NCBI GenBank assembly: GCA_008508345.1
Contig: QNGE01000275.1
Coordinates: 58,065-122,064, forward strand
Source: Paragonimus westermani
Lineage: Eukaryota > Platyhelminthes > Trematoda > Plagiorchiida > Troglotrematidae
Direction: 5' to 3'
DNA: 64,000 bases
Both the position numbers and the translations under genes were made by a program. A model generated the notes under the pieces. It was not told where the DNA came from. It saw only the letters and a list, made by a program, of their open reading frames with translations, and searched no databases. Numbering within the stretch: the stretch's first letter is position 1; each line of letters opens with the position of its first letter. This document shows positions 29,001-44,000 of this stretch, piece by piece.

Positions 29001-32000
29001 TCAGGGAAAATGTCCTATTGACAATGTCTTACTCTCATTTCCGATCTACCTGTTAGTCCACATCTCGTAGACTTCTTGATGTTGGGTGGATGAGCTTGGA
29101 CACAGGTGTTCTCAGTGTTTGGATGCCATCCCTTCTCTGTCACTTGTTCTCTAGTTATAACTTGTTTGCTGTATCTACGGTCGTATGGGCATTATACAGC
29201 GGTGTAATCCAGGACGCACACATGTACCACTTACTCTAACTGTCAGCGACAACAACACTGTATTTCGATGCTAGTGATTTATTGGAATATGTGACCATCA
29301 TCATATTAGTAGGACTTTCTTACTGATGATCTGATAGCCCCGACGTCAAATTTTGAAGTGTCACATTAACCGAATGTTCACCATACAATCCTCCTTCTGA
29401 TGCCTTCCGTCCATGCGTTATGCAGATTTGCTAGCAGATAGATGTGTCATTAGGCTCTGTCCGCATTAGACTGCAGAAGCATTCAGCTAGAGATTCTCAA
29501 TTAACACTCACTTACGAATGAGCCACTGGTACTTCCAAAAAGCATCCTTTGCTGATATCTTCACGAAACAGTTACCACTTTGTTTTTCAGCTGGCCAGTG
29601 ATTAAGACTACTTAGGTCGGCTTGAACTGGTTCCTCATCTTCCAAAGGTTTAGTTGATCCAAGCTATTCTGTTGCACTGAGATAAAATAACTCTGCTTAA
29701 TGAAAAGGGTTGTTACGAGAGCGAAATTCTGGCCATTTTTAAGCAATTGCTCTCTTACAAGTCAGAGTGGGATTCATCAGCAAGCACAAAATAATCAGAA
29801 TAGCCTTTATGTAGTAGTGATCCAACTATCCAGGTAGGCAGCATTAATAATTTCTATAATGATCTGCAGTTTAACTTTTGATAATCTATCACAATAAGTA
29901 TTTGCATATAAGCAGAATCTGATTTATCCATTCTTTCTATTGCTTTCGATTAGACAGCAGAAGTGCGCGCGCGCCTGGCAACTGATCGTGTACAAGCTTT
30001 GGAGCGGCAGTTACTTGACAGAGGTTTGACTACCCCGGCTAAGATGAAAGTAGATCAAGCCATTCAGCAAGATCTGTTGCGGCTGAACAAAGAAAATCTC
30101 GAGTTACGTTTCGAGCTGGAAACTGTACGTAACGATTTGTCCGGATTCAAAGTAAGTTGTTTCATCATAACCGTTATTATTGATCTCACGTCCGATAGCC
30201 CCACCACCTGACGAAATCTTAGTCAAGTAAAACACTGACATGGTTGACCGTGTAGTGAGACTTTTGGGAACAGTGTAGCTCATGTCCACACGCCTAACAG
30301 TGTTATGTATACATTCCAGTCAGGTTATTTTACTCTCTTTTGTTCCCCGTTCTTCTCGATAAAAAAATCGTTAATCTGACAAGCAAATAACGACGATCAT
30401 GTCCGTCCTTTCACTTGGTTTGTGTCCCCTACCCTTTCTGTATTAGTATCTTCAATTCAAATAAAGTCTGAGTGCCAGAAAACTGTGACCTCCAAGATTT
30501 TTCAGTCCAGACGTATGAGTCATGGAATCAATCACGTTAGATCCAATTACATTGTTGTATTACACTGTTTACCGAACTTACACGCATAGTACACCGCTTT
30601 GCGATTTGGGTTTGTTTATTAGTAGCTGAGCCTATCGGGTTTAGTTAAGATAGAAAACAGTTTTTTAATGTGAACTTCATAGTGGGCACTCTAAAGTAAT
30701 GATCTACAGTTATATTCAAGCGTAAGCTACCCTGGTTATCCGGTGCTAGTGAAACGTCTAATTGAATCAAGTATGCTTTCCTCTCAAACAACTGTTCACT
30801 GTCGGTTTTGCTTACGATGGTGTTGTTTGCTGGTTTTCAAAAACCCTAGGGTGTATGCGGTATTCCTTGATTAACATATGGGTGTTGCTACAAGGCTTGT
30901 ATTCCATCACCAGTTGTTGATTCATATGCACTTAGTCAAGATACTTAGACCAGAACCAGTTGATTACCACAACTGCGTTGGCTGTATGTACAATTTCACA
31001 GGAAGCAATGGAGTACAGGCTTTCATATTGCTTAACAGCTACACTATCAGTGTTTAGATTGCATCACGGCCGTGTTTTCTGAAGGCAAGCTCAGCAGAGT
31101 TTTGTGATCGGGCTCGTTTACCATGTTGTGATCTTGTTCTTGTCCAGTGAACCGCAAGAACACATTGTAGACAGTAAACTCATAGTTATATGCAGCCTTG
31201 TTCTGGGATATAAATATATGGGTTACAGCTAAGCAGATTTATTGTACTGGTAGTAGAAAAGACAGATTCATTAGTTTAGGAACAACTGATGGGAAATATA
31301 CGCACCGGTAAATTTGAGGGTATCCAAAGTGTAATCATGTCAATTTTTCAGGTTTTGTTAGTTATATCGAGAAGAAATCAGCAAAACTAATGATACTTTC
31401 GCATTTTTTAATTGAGTATAGTAATGGGTGTTTCATTGCCGCCTAAAATCTTAGTCACTAACCATTAACGTGACATTCTGCCTGGAGAAGGCTCTTGCTG
31501 TGTTGATAAGCCTGCTTGTCTCGGCATAGTGACGATAGTAAAACGACGTTCACATCGATCAAGCCTCGAGTGTGTGTGTGTGATATGGTGGTGATGGTAC
31601 AACCATACACATTACCGAATAAATGTGAACCCTTAACATGCGTTTCTAAACGACAGTACGGGTATTTTTATGAAGCTGAAATCATTCGAAAAGCAAGGTT
31701 TTTGATCTACCTTCTGTGGTTTCTGGGATTGACACTATTCACGTGGTGCAATGTAATGTACTTTTTTAGGCATATATGCAACGACATGGCTCCTTTTTAC
31801 GTAGAGAACTAAGACTACCAAGATGCAAACCATAAGAATGAACGTTCATGCTACAGACCCACACGGACATTACCTGCAAAGGAGCCCGGCAATTTCAAAA
31901 GTGAACTGGGTAGAGCGTTTAGAATATGTTCCTGAGCGTACAGATTGATCGTCTCGGTTAACTGCGAATTTAAGCAAGCTTACCTTATGACCACTCTTAT

Positions 32001-35000
32001 GTGACAGCTGGAGTCGTGGAGAGAATGCACAGCTTACCACTCGCGTGCAGTTTATCCAGCGCACAAGATTGAAATTCGTCGATCAACTTTTCGAGGCCAT
32101 CTTCGCGGAAATACATTATGGCCTCTGCATTTTTTGGAGAGGCGATCATAAAACACACATACATAGCGATAGGTTAGATGGTTCTTCATCGACGTCATCA
32201 AACAACTGCAACATGGGTACTTACACTGGAGACTATGTATGTATTCAACGCTCCGCACTGCCTAACTTCTCCCAGGAAACTTTGGGCAAACTGACCAAGA
32301 AGTTCTACTAATGCAGCATACAGATCTCGTGTTGACCGATTTAAACACACTAGGTATAACATATGGTTCTATTCACTAACCATTAAGCAGATCCATCGGA
32401 CGCGTTTTTAGATTAACCAACACCGGAAAGCTACGCCAGAATTCCAATACAGAGATTAAAAGTATTCAACCTCAGCAGCCATTTCGTGAATGTATGCGTA
32501 ATCTGAATTCAGGCTTAGCAGTACTCTGTACAGATTGCCGGGGAATATAGTTGCATGGGAGGCGTACAATGTGGTCACTAACCATGAAACAGAGTATTAA
32601 CCTGACAATGGGACGAAAATAAACAAAGGATGAACAACTACTGTACGAGTCATGTCCACATAATCCATTTACTTGTCATACTGCCAGAAGGCGGTGATGC
32701 CAAATGTGAGGACAGTGGCACAGTGGTTAACACTGTTGTCTCATGAGGTTATGTCGCAGTGGCAAGCATGTGCATTCCCGACGAACTCTAGCCAGACCGA
32801 ATTTCCAGTCCAACGCTTCTTTTCGAAAGGGGTTAACTGGAAAGTCCGTGGAAAGATGAAATCTGCAACAAATCATGGGCAATGTCCAGTTTATCTACCA
32901 AACTTCCCTACCACTCATCAGTAATCACGTCCAATTCTAAGGTAGCCACTATGAGAATAAAAGCTTCCAATCCCTCTTTTTCGCCAAACAACACACTACC
33001 TGAGATGGATTTATTTTACACCATTTCCATAGCAACATAACTTAAGAAATGAGCGAAGGAAATTCCCATCAGCGGACTGGATTACGAAACAGGAATGTTA
33101 GTGCTCATTTGATCCACAGCGTTACATGCGTCACTGCCTTCGATTGCAAAGCCTCGGTTGATAAACCGATACCTGCAACATCGTCGTTGTTATGTTCAGT
33201 AGAGCAAAACAAAGTTAGGAACATAAAAGATTCCACAGATCCAGACAGACGATGTTTTTCTAACATACATGACAGAAGAGGAACAAGTTGGATAGCGCTG
33301 TTATGGAATGAAGGTTGCCAAGGTAATCAGTTGAACGAATGACGACGAACAAGGAATGGTGGCGCAGAATCACCCACACACGTGCCTGCATGCCAGCGAT
33401 GGCATTACGCTAGTGGCTGGCACTAATGCAAAACTGGATCAAGCTTATATGGTAGAAGTCAAGTGGTAGACCAAGGTTCACGGATTTTCCAGCTTTATTC
33501 TTTCTTGACTGTCTAATATCAGTACCTAAGGCCACCCGTCAACCCAAAGTACACTGAAATCAGGGTGACACCAACTATACACGTTATTTAATGTATATCA
33601 CTAAGCACGTAGGCGAGATGGTCTGGCTTCCGTTACCCGTTCTACTCGTGAACCAACTTTGTGCAACATGGAAACACCCAGAATCTGCTTTCTTCCGAAG
33701 TATGGGTTCCACTTACTGTTCTGTAGGAGGAGACAACGTGAACAAGAATAAGACAAAGGCCCGGTAAGACAAACACGTGACTTACACAATCAAAAACCAA
33801 GATATTCCCAATAACACAGCAGCATCCTACATTGCACTACACGTGTTCTGTTATGGCCGAGCATAACTTGACCATATCAGCTTATCAACATTAGGCTAAC
33901 TGTTGCTCAGAAGGAATATTAGATCCTCACTCAAATCATTTTGAAGTGCTCTCCCCTTGCCTCTTTCTGTCCAGCTTTCCACTGTTTACCTTTAGAGGCT
34001 GGCGCCTCCTATTTTGAACAGTTTTATACTAGGGGATAAAAGGTAGATTGAGACTTAGTTCGAATGACGGTCATTTGCTACTAGACTTGATTGGCAACTC
34101 CGCACACTATAAACGTCGACAAAACAAGAAGTTTACTCAGATCAACAGAAAATCCACCAAAAGTATTCGACATACAAAAGACGAAGGAAAATACAGTTGG
34201 ATACCTTATGATCGTTATCAATAAACCAAGTTGGTCAGTAAAAGTCTAACACAGGATGTCTACTGTTCGAAAACTAAGACATCCCTTAACTGTTGCACAA
34301 TGATTCGACGGTCATTGACACCAAGATAGCCACCCGACTGCTTTGGTTTGGGACTGGAAAGAACGGCCTACCATCTCGTTTATCATCATGTGGTTTGCCG
34401 GAATTAGACTCAGACATAACGAAGGTTCAGTAGTTTTCAAGGTCAGCAGGACGCAACCAAATAGAGAAGAACTTTGGTTTCTACAACTGATAATTTCGTT
34501 TCAATCTGTTTCATATATGACGCATTGTTTTTGGTAAATCGAGGCCTTTTGACATGGTTTTAAATTTTCTCTTCACGAATACAACCATTCCAACCTTTAT
34601 GAAAAACACATTTTTTGCAGACTATACCTTACCACACTCGGAAATCACATGTTAATGCATCGTCACCTAAGTAAGCTGAACGCAAGCAGGCGATTAGATC
34701 ATGTAATAATTGTGAACATTTCAGCGTGGGTTGAAAATGTGTCTAAGTGTAACGATGTGCTGCAATCAAGTGGGAGACGAACACCTCACAGCAAGCGGCA
34801 TCGAGCTTCAGTCGATCCACGTTTAAATTTTGTCGTCCATCCATAAATCTGTACGGAGTACGTAGCTTCAACCATGTAACAACTAACAAAATATTGTTTT
34901 CCGAATACGAAGGCGAATGAATTCAGAAAATGAGGGAGAGTTGTGCGAAAAATTGATGCTAATGATAACAGCCAAGGTGTCGAATTACTGATGAGTAGTT

Positions 35001-38000
35001 GGGGGGTTGGTTTGTTTTCAAGTTGACCATCACTCATATTTGATCGAAGCCTTCGCATTCAGAGGGTTTTTCTAGCCAGCCTCTTTCGAAACTAAGCACT
35101 AGACTCGAGTTTCGCTCCCATTAGAGCTCATCATTAGTGCGTATCCTTGCCAGTGACGGGATTGGAACTCCGGCCATTCGAATCATTAGGCAACCTTGTT
35201 AACCACTGCGCCATTGACTTCACATTAGGCACGACCGAATTATCGAGTCTGAATGCTCAACCCCTCTCGCTTGTGAGTAATGTGGCAGATTTATGATTTT
35301 AGATGAGACCCAATTGTGGAAAGTCAGGGCTTCGGCTGGATTCGAACCAGCGACAGACACAGCATGCCTCAACGCGGCAAGCAAGAGTGGTCTCATCACT
35401 CTCGCTTGTGTAAAATTTTAGTATACAATTTTGTTTCATAATAAACTTGTCCTATTTGGTAATATATGAACTGGCACAACTTGAATGTACAATGTGAAAG
35501 ATTTAACGAACTACTGTAAGTCGAGGACGGAAGATTGTGAATTTCTGAGAATGCATTATTGTGAAATTTGCCTTATGTTCCTACCATAACTCTTTGGCCG
35601 AAAATTCGACGGCTGATTTTGCTTCCGTGTCACGTTCTACCGCACTAATCTAATCAATCTCATTTTTATCTCTTTTCTGAAATAATTCTTCACTCAGTGA
35701 CCATCCAATACCTTTTCCATGCGCATTCCAGAGACTTGCTCCGTTTACTACTCGCAACGATATTGTCAACCAGAATGTTGGTGTGCCAAACGCCAACGTG
35801 GTATATTTGCCTCACGGACACACCCTCTTACTAGTCTCCGATCATACATTCACGACGGTCATCACCCTGTGTAGAAGTTACCGTAAAACGACTCATCGAT
35901 CATTCGAATAATGGCCTCGAATAGTCTGTAAGAAAACTTTACTAAAAACGGACAGAACTTTATAAGACGTGACTAAGCGGAATAACTCAACATGTTGCGG
36001 ATGTAATCATGCCAGTGACTTGTATACGTTGTAATCTCGGATGGCGTTTATAATCGGCGGTTTGAGGTATCACGGGCCCTCAAACGGCTAATTGACACCT
36101 GCCCACTTTGCTGGAGAGAGAAATCGCAGTCTTCAAAATTTTGCTGCCAAATCTTTACTAGGGTGCCATGCAGTGTTGTCGAACTGCTGCTGGTCACATT
36201 GTATAACTCCCGGTGCGGAAAATGTTAAGCCGGTAGGTAGAGTGCGTGACTCAACCATCGCAAACTGCGCGGCGTGATTATTTGATCAATTGATCGTATG
36301 GCCAGGGCGTTTCCTACTGCACGCCCATCTCAGCTGATGTCAGATAATTGGCGTGGACGTGGATTTCAAAACATGGTATTGTCTTCGGGGGCAGATCGCG
36401 TTTCTGACTTTCCGTGGAAAGTAGAACGTGAACGAACCTTATAAATCTTTCCTTTCAAAGACAACCTAACATCTTTCTAGACAATACGTACCTTTTCTAT
36501 CTTTGAGGACATCCCGTCAGCAGAATTACAGGCTGATTAGATTATGCTACCCAAGTATACGAAACTATCGACGTTCCCACGGGGATCATTTGGAATGAAG
36601 AAAGTAGGAATGGAAATGCCCCAGCCTCAAAGTAGCACTTTGCATCTTGAAGGTTCCAAGAGTGTTCCATACAAGCCAGCCTGGTCACTCATCTCGTTAA
36701 GCATGATCTGCATGTCTTCGGCAGAGAGGTTGAGTGAGACAGTCTCAACTATCTGCTCAGTTTCGTTTAACCTAGTGTTAGAAATGAACTTTGCCAAGCC
36801 CTCCTCCAGCTCACTCAAGTACATCTCCCAAAATGTCATTACAAAGGTGAACAAGAATATAGAAGTCAGACGTTCCTGGCAAACATGGCTAGAAGCGACA
36901 AACACTCGATACATTTGTCCATAAACTCATAAAAACGAGTTTTACACATTCACCTATGATTTTGGAACTCTCCTTTGGAGGAGATGAGTTTAGGAAACAT
37001 TACAAATAACCAGCTTGAACGCACCTTAATATCTAAAAAGACCACGATCACCGGCAGCTTGTAAGGGTGTAGATTGATCCAACACCCATCACGGAGTAAA
37101 ATCGCGGTCAGCGAATATACAGTGCGATATGAATCCTTCTTGTCACTCACACATCTGACTGAGTAAACTGAACGAAGTGAGTTCGATCCCTATCACTTGT
37201 ATGATCCGCAATTGTACTAGTGATCACCATTCAAGCCACAATGTGCACTTTGATTCGTTTACACACAGACAGAGTTGTACGATCTGATTAGTTTAGTAAA
37301 TCCCGAAGTATTCCAGGTAAGACGTGCAAAATCTATGGAGATGCTGACCATTTGGGTAAAGTGGGCAGGTACCGTCTATTCTGTGAAAGGTCTCATGATC
37401 ACTTAACTAGCTGGTTAGAAACGGCATCCAAAGTAGTAGCGTAGCCCAATCACTGAAGTGTCTGCGCCCACAAAGTTTACAGTCGTTTCAGTTCGTCCTT
37501 TTTGTCTAGCTTTTCTTCCTCTTTTAGATAATCGTTTATGTTTACGTCATTTCACGGTGGTGGTTGTGGACGAATAAATTTAATACAACCACAGAAATAG
37601 ACATCCAGAAATGGGTTGTGTTATACGTATTGTTCTTCACTTATACAACAGTTGTATTTCAATTTTCTGCGATAAAAAGTTCGGAGGAATAATATACACA
37701 AGTTAGCTGTCACTGATGAGTACGTCGAGATATTTATGTATCCTACAGTAACGCAATATATAGAGGCGGCTCTATATATGACAGGTTATTTTGATAGGTT
37801 GTCCACAGGGCTCTTACTTTTTGCACAAAACCAACAGTGATGTTTGTTCTTCATGAGTCAGTGGAAAATGGAACGCAAGTGTGCATAATAGAATCTGCAA
37901 GTAATCTTCCAAAGTGAGCTCAATATAGATGTACTTTGTTTCTTTCGGTTTAATGCCTTACTGCCTTGCTTTGCCATGGTGCTCATAGGTGAGTCAGGTA

Positions 38001-41000
38001 CTTAGATTGCGATAGTTCCTTCCTGGCTTCAAGAAGTCTCGCACGACTTCCGTGCTATCGCAGACCCAACGGTGTCAGCACCCTTTTTCAATGGATGTGC
38101 CGCAGAATTTTACGGAAGAAAAGTGATATTCCTGCGATATGATACACTGATTTAATAAAAAATCACTTTTGCAGTGCCCGAGAAGTACTCATTAGCAATA
38201 AAACTTACGGAATTTGTTGATATAGGCATTTGCATTTTCTTGTCGTGCAAATTAACAAACTCATTAGTTACAAATGCGTCTTGAATAGTCACTAATCGGT
38301 TTCCATCGGTCCTTTTAACGAAACCCTTGGGTTTGACAATCCAATATCGGTCATTTCCGGGTTAACTTCTAGCCTTACATTGGAACGTCTGCCTAGGTCC
38401 AAGGGAAATCCGCTACATGAAGAGCACGTGCGATGCTAATCCCTCCATCGGTACATTATCCATAAGGTCAGTCTAAGAAGTGGCTTTTAGTCTCGGAGTT
38501 TTGTGAACAAATGGTTGCTGATATCCTTTTCGACATACGGGGCTGTCTTCGATTCAGTCGCTCTCAAACTTAACTGGCATTATCTTTTAAACAGAAAAGT
38601 TGCAGTGAAATGTGTGAATTTGCTCAATTAATCAATTCAAATGATATTCACCAAGGACGTTTCGTCTCCTCCTTCCAATTCATTTTCTCATTGGTGACGT
38701 CACAGTAATTTTGATCATGGTACCCGCTGACTTTGATGGGAATTCATATCTAGCACCAAACAGACTAAAAACGTCGCATGGACAAATCATTCCGTTCGAC
38801 TACTCTACGGAAGACTTGGAAGCTATACTGAACAAAATGAATGATCAAGCGCTCAGCATCTTAATGAAGAGAAATTTACTTTCAAACCAGAAAGTCACCA
38901 TTATTGTTTTATTTGGTTTAGCTTATCTTTTCGGGATGTTGAATCGTTTGGTTGTACTGTTTCGTCAGTTTGTGATGTTTATGTGATATTTCTCGAATTA
39001 ACCAAAGCATGTTGCGTTTGTCGATATTTGTCAGCTGCCACGTTGAAGACACCTTCGGTTACAGTCTGTACAACGTTTGTGTGAGATCCACTTTGCTTTT
39101 TCATCTGCATGATATGTTCTTCACGATGATGTGAATTGCACTGTCTGACCATCATGGTCTGTTAGTTAGCACTCAGTATGTGAAATTAGTACATACGCAG
39201 CTCGATTGTTCGCCAGTGTACACCGCGAAGGACTTGGAACGTGTGATCCGAGGTCAACTAATGCAACTGGATAACACACGATCGTTAGATCACAATTCGC
39301 ATTTCAGCTGAAAGTCTATCATATAGGACATTATATAGCGTGATCGGCAACAGGTGGTCGCTGAATCTGGAGTCGTTGACTGTTCCGTTGTGTATAATGG
39401 GTAAATGTCATCCGTATAAATCGGGGACCTCGCGACCACATAAATCGCTGATTAGAAACACAGTGAAAGATGACAGCAGTCAGTCACAAATCTACGTCCA
39501 CTGCGTTTCGGCTTATCTCTTCCTCTTCTCACCTTTTGTCTTTTTTTCATTTGGGACGTTCTACCTCACTGTTAAATCGAACGTCCGTTTTTGTCTCATG
39601 ACATCTTTTGGTTCGGATTGTCATAACTAAGAATGAATAAAGGATTGAATATCTCAAAACGGGATGCATCAAAATTTTCCGCAACTGATTATGTAGTCGT
39701 ATAATTCCTCGAAGTGAGCGCTTGCCTCTTGTCCCAGCTACGTCTAAGTAACCTTTTCACAAGTCATCACAAAATAACTGATCACCTACGATCCGCCCAC
39801 TACATCCGTGCTAGTTAGCTCGGCTATCGAATGTAGTCAGTTATTTCCACAGTTTGGTAAACAAAGCTGTACATCATTATAACGCTGTGAACGGTTTATT
39901 CCAGCAAACTGGACAAAGGTTAACGCGTAGCCATGTAGGCCAATTTAGGCGCGCAGTTTTTTTTATAACTCCATAGATGGGGTCGTCACACTTGACAGTC
40001 GAAACTGCTGCTGTTCCTAATTCTTAAAAAGTACTGGCTTTTCTGATTGCACTTCGTTTGCAAACCTGCGTTTCCTCTTGACATGTGAAAACTGGAGTTT
40101 TTGGCTACATACAGAACACAAGGGTAAAGAATGACAGTAGTCGGCAGGCTTATTACAATTGACGTATGTAACATTGAAATTTAGAATAATGTTGATTCGC
40201 AATCCGCACAAGTTGGTTCATGTTATGTGAACACCCAAAATCGATAGGCGCTCTTCCATAAAATTGATTGCAACAAGCACCTGAACTGTTGCCTAAACTT
40301 CTGATTAAGTCACAACTGTGCGATTGACATGTTTTTATCACCGTATTCACCTGTTGTCTCCGCGTTTATGTGGATAACACTGAAAATGTATATCAAATCA
40401 GCCTTTCCTCATATCGTGAATTTCACAACTATATCCTTCTGAAAACACTCATTCCAACAAGCCACTAACCAACATGAAACATTCGTGTACAAGGACACTA
40501 TGATTCAAGCTACCGCAAACCCGAGGTTAGTCTACTGAGCACGTGATTAATAAATATATATACAAGTGTGCAGGTAATAAGACATGAACACTGGTAATGG
40601 GGTTCCGCGAAGAAGAAGAAGAAAAGGAAGAATGGGGAAGAGAAGGGTCAGTAACAGTGTGGATATAAGACCGTCAATGATTGAGACACGGTCACGTCAA
40701 AGTGTGTTTCCTACCAGGGGGTTGGTGTGTGCTGTTATTGGATCGTTTTCTTGGTCACGTGCTCAATCGTTTTACTCAAAACTGAGATCAACAGAAGACA
40801 CGGAAACACTGTCTATTGGAGAATGAGTCAAAATTAGGCCACATAAGCTCTAAAACTATAGGACGAGCGGATTACCATATATGATCGACAAGACACGGAA
40901 CAAATCAAATTAGACGTTCATGTATAGCAGTCAAACACAACGAATCAATTAAAACAGTCATATGTGGCAGTCAGGATGTCAAAACAAATCGCTTCACAAG

Positions 41001-44000
41001 GAACACCAGAAAGCAACACAGTGCAGATGGAGTACCCGCTCGACCACGCGGCTGCAACCCGATTGGCTGAGTGGAATCACGCCACCACTCACGACCATAC
41101 CATCCGAGGTGGGCCGGCCGATCGATGTGACGTGATGCGTTTCGGCTCGTGCATTAGGGTTGCCTCCCAACGGTTGTGTATTGTACAACCTGAAAGGTGA
41201 TACTCGTCAACCCTGTACCATGGGACGGTCAAGGCTTTCATAACTAGTGACCATGTCATAATGGAGCCACCTTGCAATTCTTCCCAACCGTCAGTATCCA
41301 CACTGAACAACTTCCAGTGCGGCAGACGCTCTAACAGTATACAAAGTAAATGATCTAATCAGGGCAGGCTGTGTGTTTCCATTATCTCGATTATCGGTTG
41401 CAACTTTGCAGATTTTCCGAATACGCGCAGATGAAATGCTGTGTTCCTCAACAGTGCAAACATTTCATAAGGGTTTTCTGGCGAAGAGGGCGGTGATCAA
41501 ATACCAGATAAATTTCCCACAGGGAAGGGTCAGGTTGCTGACCCATGGAACAAGATGAAAATACAAGAACACTGTGAATTCTCCGCTGGAGTCACAATCG
41601 GACGACTTAGCGGCAATGAGACAGATTCCCAACCTCACTACATGCCTTCACTATCCTTATTGGAACCTCGTCAACCATATCACGAGCTGACATCACAAAG
41701 GGGGACGAACGGATGAACAGTAGGAATCAGTTTACATGCAACACCAAAGATGGGAACAGAGCTAACGTAACTGGGTAAAAATGTGCACCATATTTACTGG
41801 CCACAACCGATTCAGCATGGTCCGTACGTTATTTGCCAAACAGCCAAATAGAGCAATGTCGTTTGCGTACTTACCATCGGTCAGCTTACTATCTGGTATT
41901 CATCACTCGGAGACATTTGGGACATCTGAATACGCTCACCAGAATGTGGTCTACAAGGTAGCCTAGGAAAGGTACTGCGAGCATCGCTGTTGAAATAATG
42001 AATGCTCAAGACATTTGCTCATAAACACCTTTCACTCAGTGCGGGCGAATAACTATTTCATTGGACTCACATACTTAATTGGAACCCACCTGCGATGTAC
42101 ACTTTGGGTCTGAAAATACCATGACGGTTGGATGACAACAAAAATGTTGAAGCTCTAGCGTCCGTCTCAAAGTGAAGACCTGATTTGCCTATTCGTGACC
42201 AGGTTGGACAATTGGCTGTTGTTTTCATACTTAAATTCTCTCTGTATTCGATTTACGGCAATCGTGAGTACATTGGATGCAATAAAGGCAAACTTAACAC
42301 TTCTGTATTTGTCACTTGGTGTTTTGACACCTTATTTTAAGGTTCCGTTGGTTGCCGATAGGTGTGGAAAACGAATCAGCTTTCCAGTTTTCCACTGATT
42401 AATTCAAACAATAACTTCTGACCTGCTTGTTGACAAGGAGCTGGAGGAGGAAGACCCAGACCTGAAGCACCGTCATGTTTCAGTAATTTGAACTGCAAAC
42501 GCAGTGTGTTTGCAAGCTGCGTGGGTATGCCGATTTTCGTTTAACTACATCCACAGTTAAACCGTCGCCTGACTTATTTCGATGGTCAAATCGGAGGTGC
42601 GATTAGTCCAACACTCGATGAAATAACTCGACACGGTTATGAGATATGGTCAAGGCTTGCAGCAGATAGATTGTAAATAACACAGGCTTAGTGAGTTAGG
42701 ACCACCGGATGAGGATAAACAGACGAACAACCCATGACAGAAGAAGCCAACTACACACACAAACCACAATTGTACAAGACGTACAAGCGGAAACCGTCGC
42801 TGCTTTGCTGGATTCTGGAATTCCTATTCATAAACACGGTTGCGCGCTTGACGTGAGAACGAGCGAGCTGGACAATAAAGGTTACGCTTTACTGAACGCT
42901 TTTGCTACACTACCTCATTCGAACTGATACTTATCACTGGTGACCCTGACTTCGGACACTCGTTTGAGTCATGACCTACTGCCGCACTGATAACATCAGC
43001 TGGACGGAAGATACTGAACCTGTGGGTGCACTACTTTTGGGCTCATCGGTGTGTCAATAAAGTTACATCACACTAGATGAAGCATTTTTATTTGATGGTT
43101 GTCTTTTATCAGTTCATAGTGATGTTAACTCGTGTACTAAATAGTTACTGAAAGATCAGTTGCAGTGACTGTTTAGCAACAGCAGATTGAGTAGTTTGTC
43201 GTGCTCAGCCCTTGCGCATCGACAATACATGTGAATTCGGTTGCCTTTGCTCACATTTGGTGCATTCTTACCTGCGTGCGTGGATGGATAGTCTGACAGA
43301 ACACGATTCCTTTGGGTTCGGCACGTTGATTGACAGAGACTAAAATCTTAACTCCCGGTCAATCTATGGATGCTTAATCGATGACTTTCCTGGAGGAAGC
43401 TCTGGACCAAACGACACAAAGATGACATGAAATTTAAACACTGTAAGGCCATTTTTTTTCGGATTATTTCTTGTTCATTACCTCGTCAACTGGAAGGTGG
43501 TAATTCGTTCCTGGTTAATACAACTTTAACAATTCGAGATAACCTACTTACTGCAAGAACGCTTACTCGCAAAAATATCCGGAGAATTGCAGGGCAGCTT
43601 GTGATGATATTGCCGTTGTCAACTTGGGCAGCCTTGCACGTGCATTCGAGTCATTGCACGATATGTTTATTTCGATCCATTCTGTCACGTGATCACACGC
43701 TCAGAAATATCTGCGATAGCATATTGAGTGAATTTCGAGAACATCGATTTGCAAACACTTCTTCCTCCATCTTCAGCGTTTCGCAAACTGTGGACGGAAC
43801 ACCAACAGGTTTCAGAGCCTTCTACAAACACGCTGATAAACGTCAGTGCGTTAATCTTTTCCAAACGCGGATCAACTGGGCATCGCTGTGTACAAGTATG
43901 AAAATGCCGATCTTTCAGAACAAATTGCTATCCACTGTGTTGCTAATTCTTTTCAGTCTTTGGAATGCTGTAGGTGTAGAGTTTATTGTAACGACTTTTT

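Noticed and set aside
35198..35213. tRNA gene at the TGGCGCAGTGGTTAAC box
   Set aside because: Only the promoter boxes are tRNA-like; the stems do not form and a SINE tail follows.
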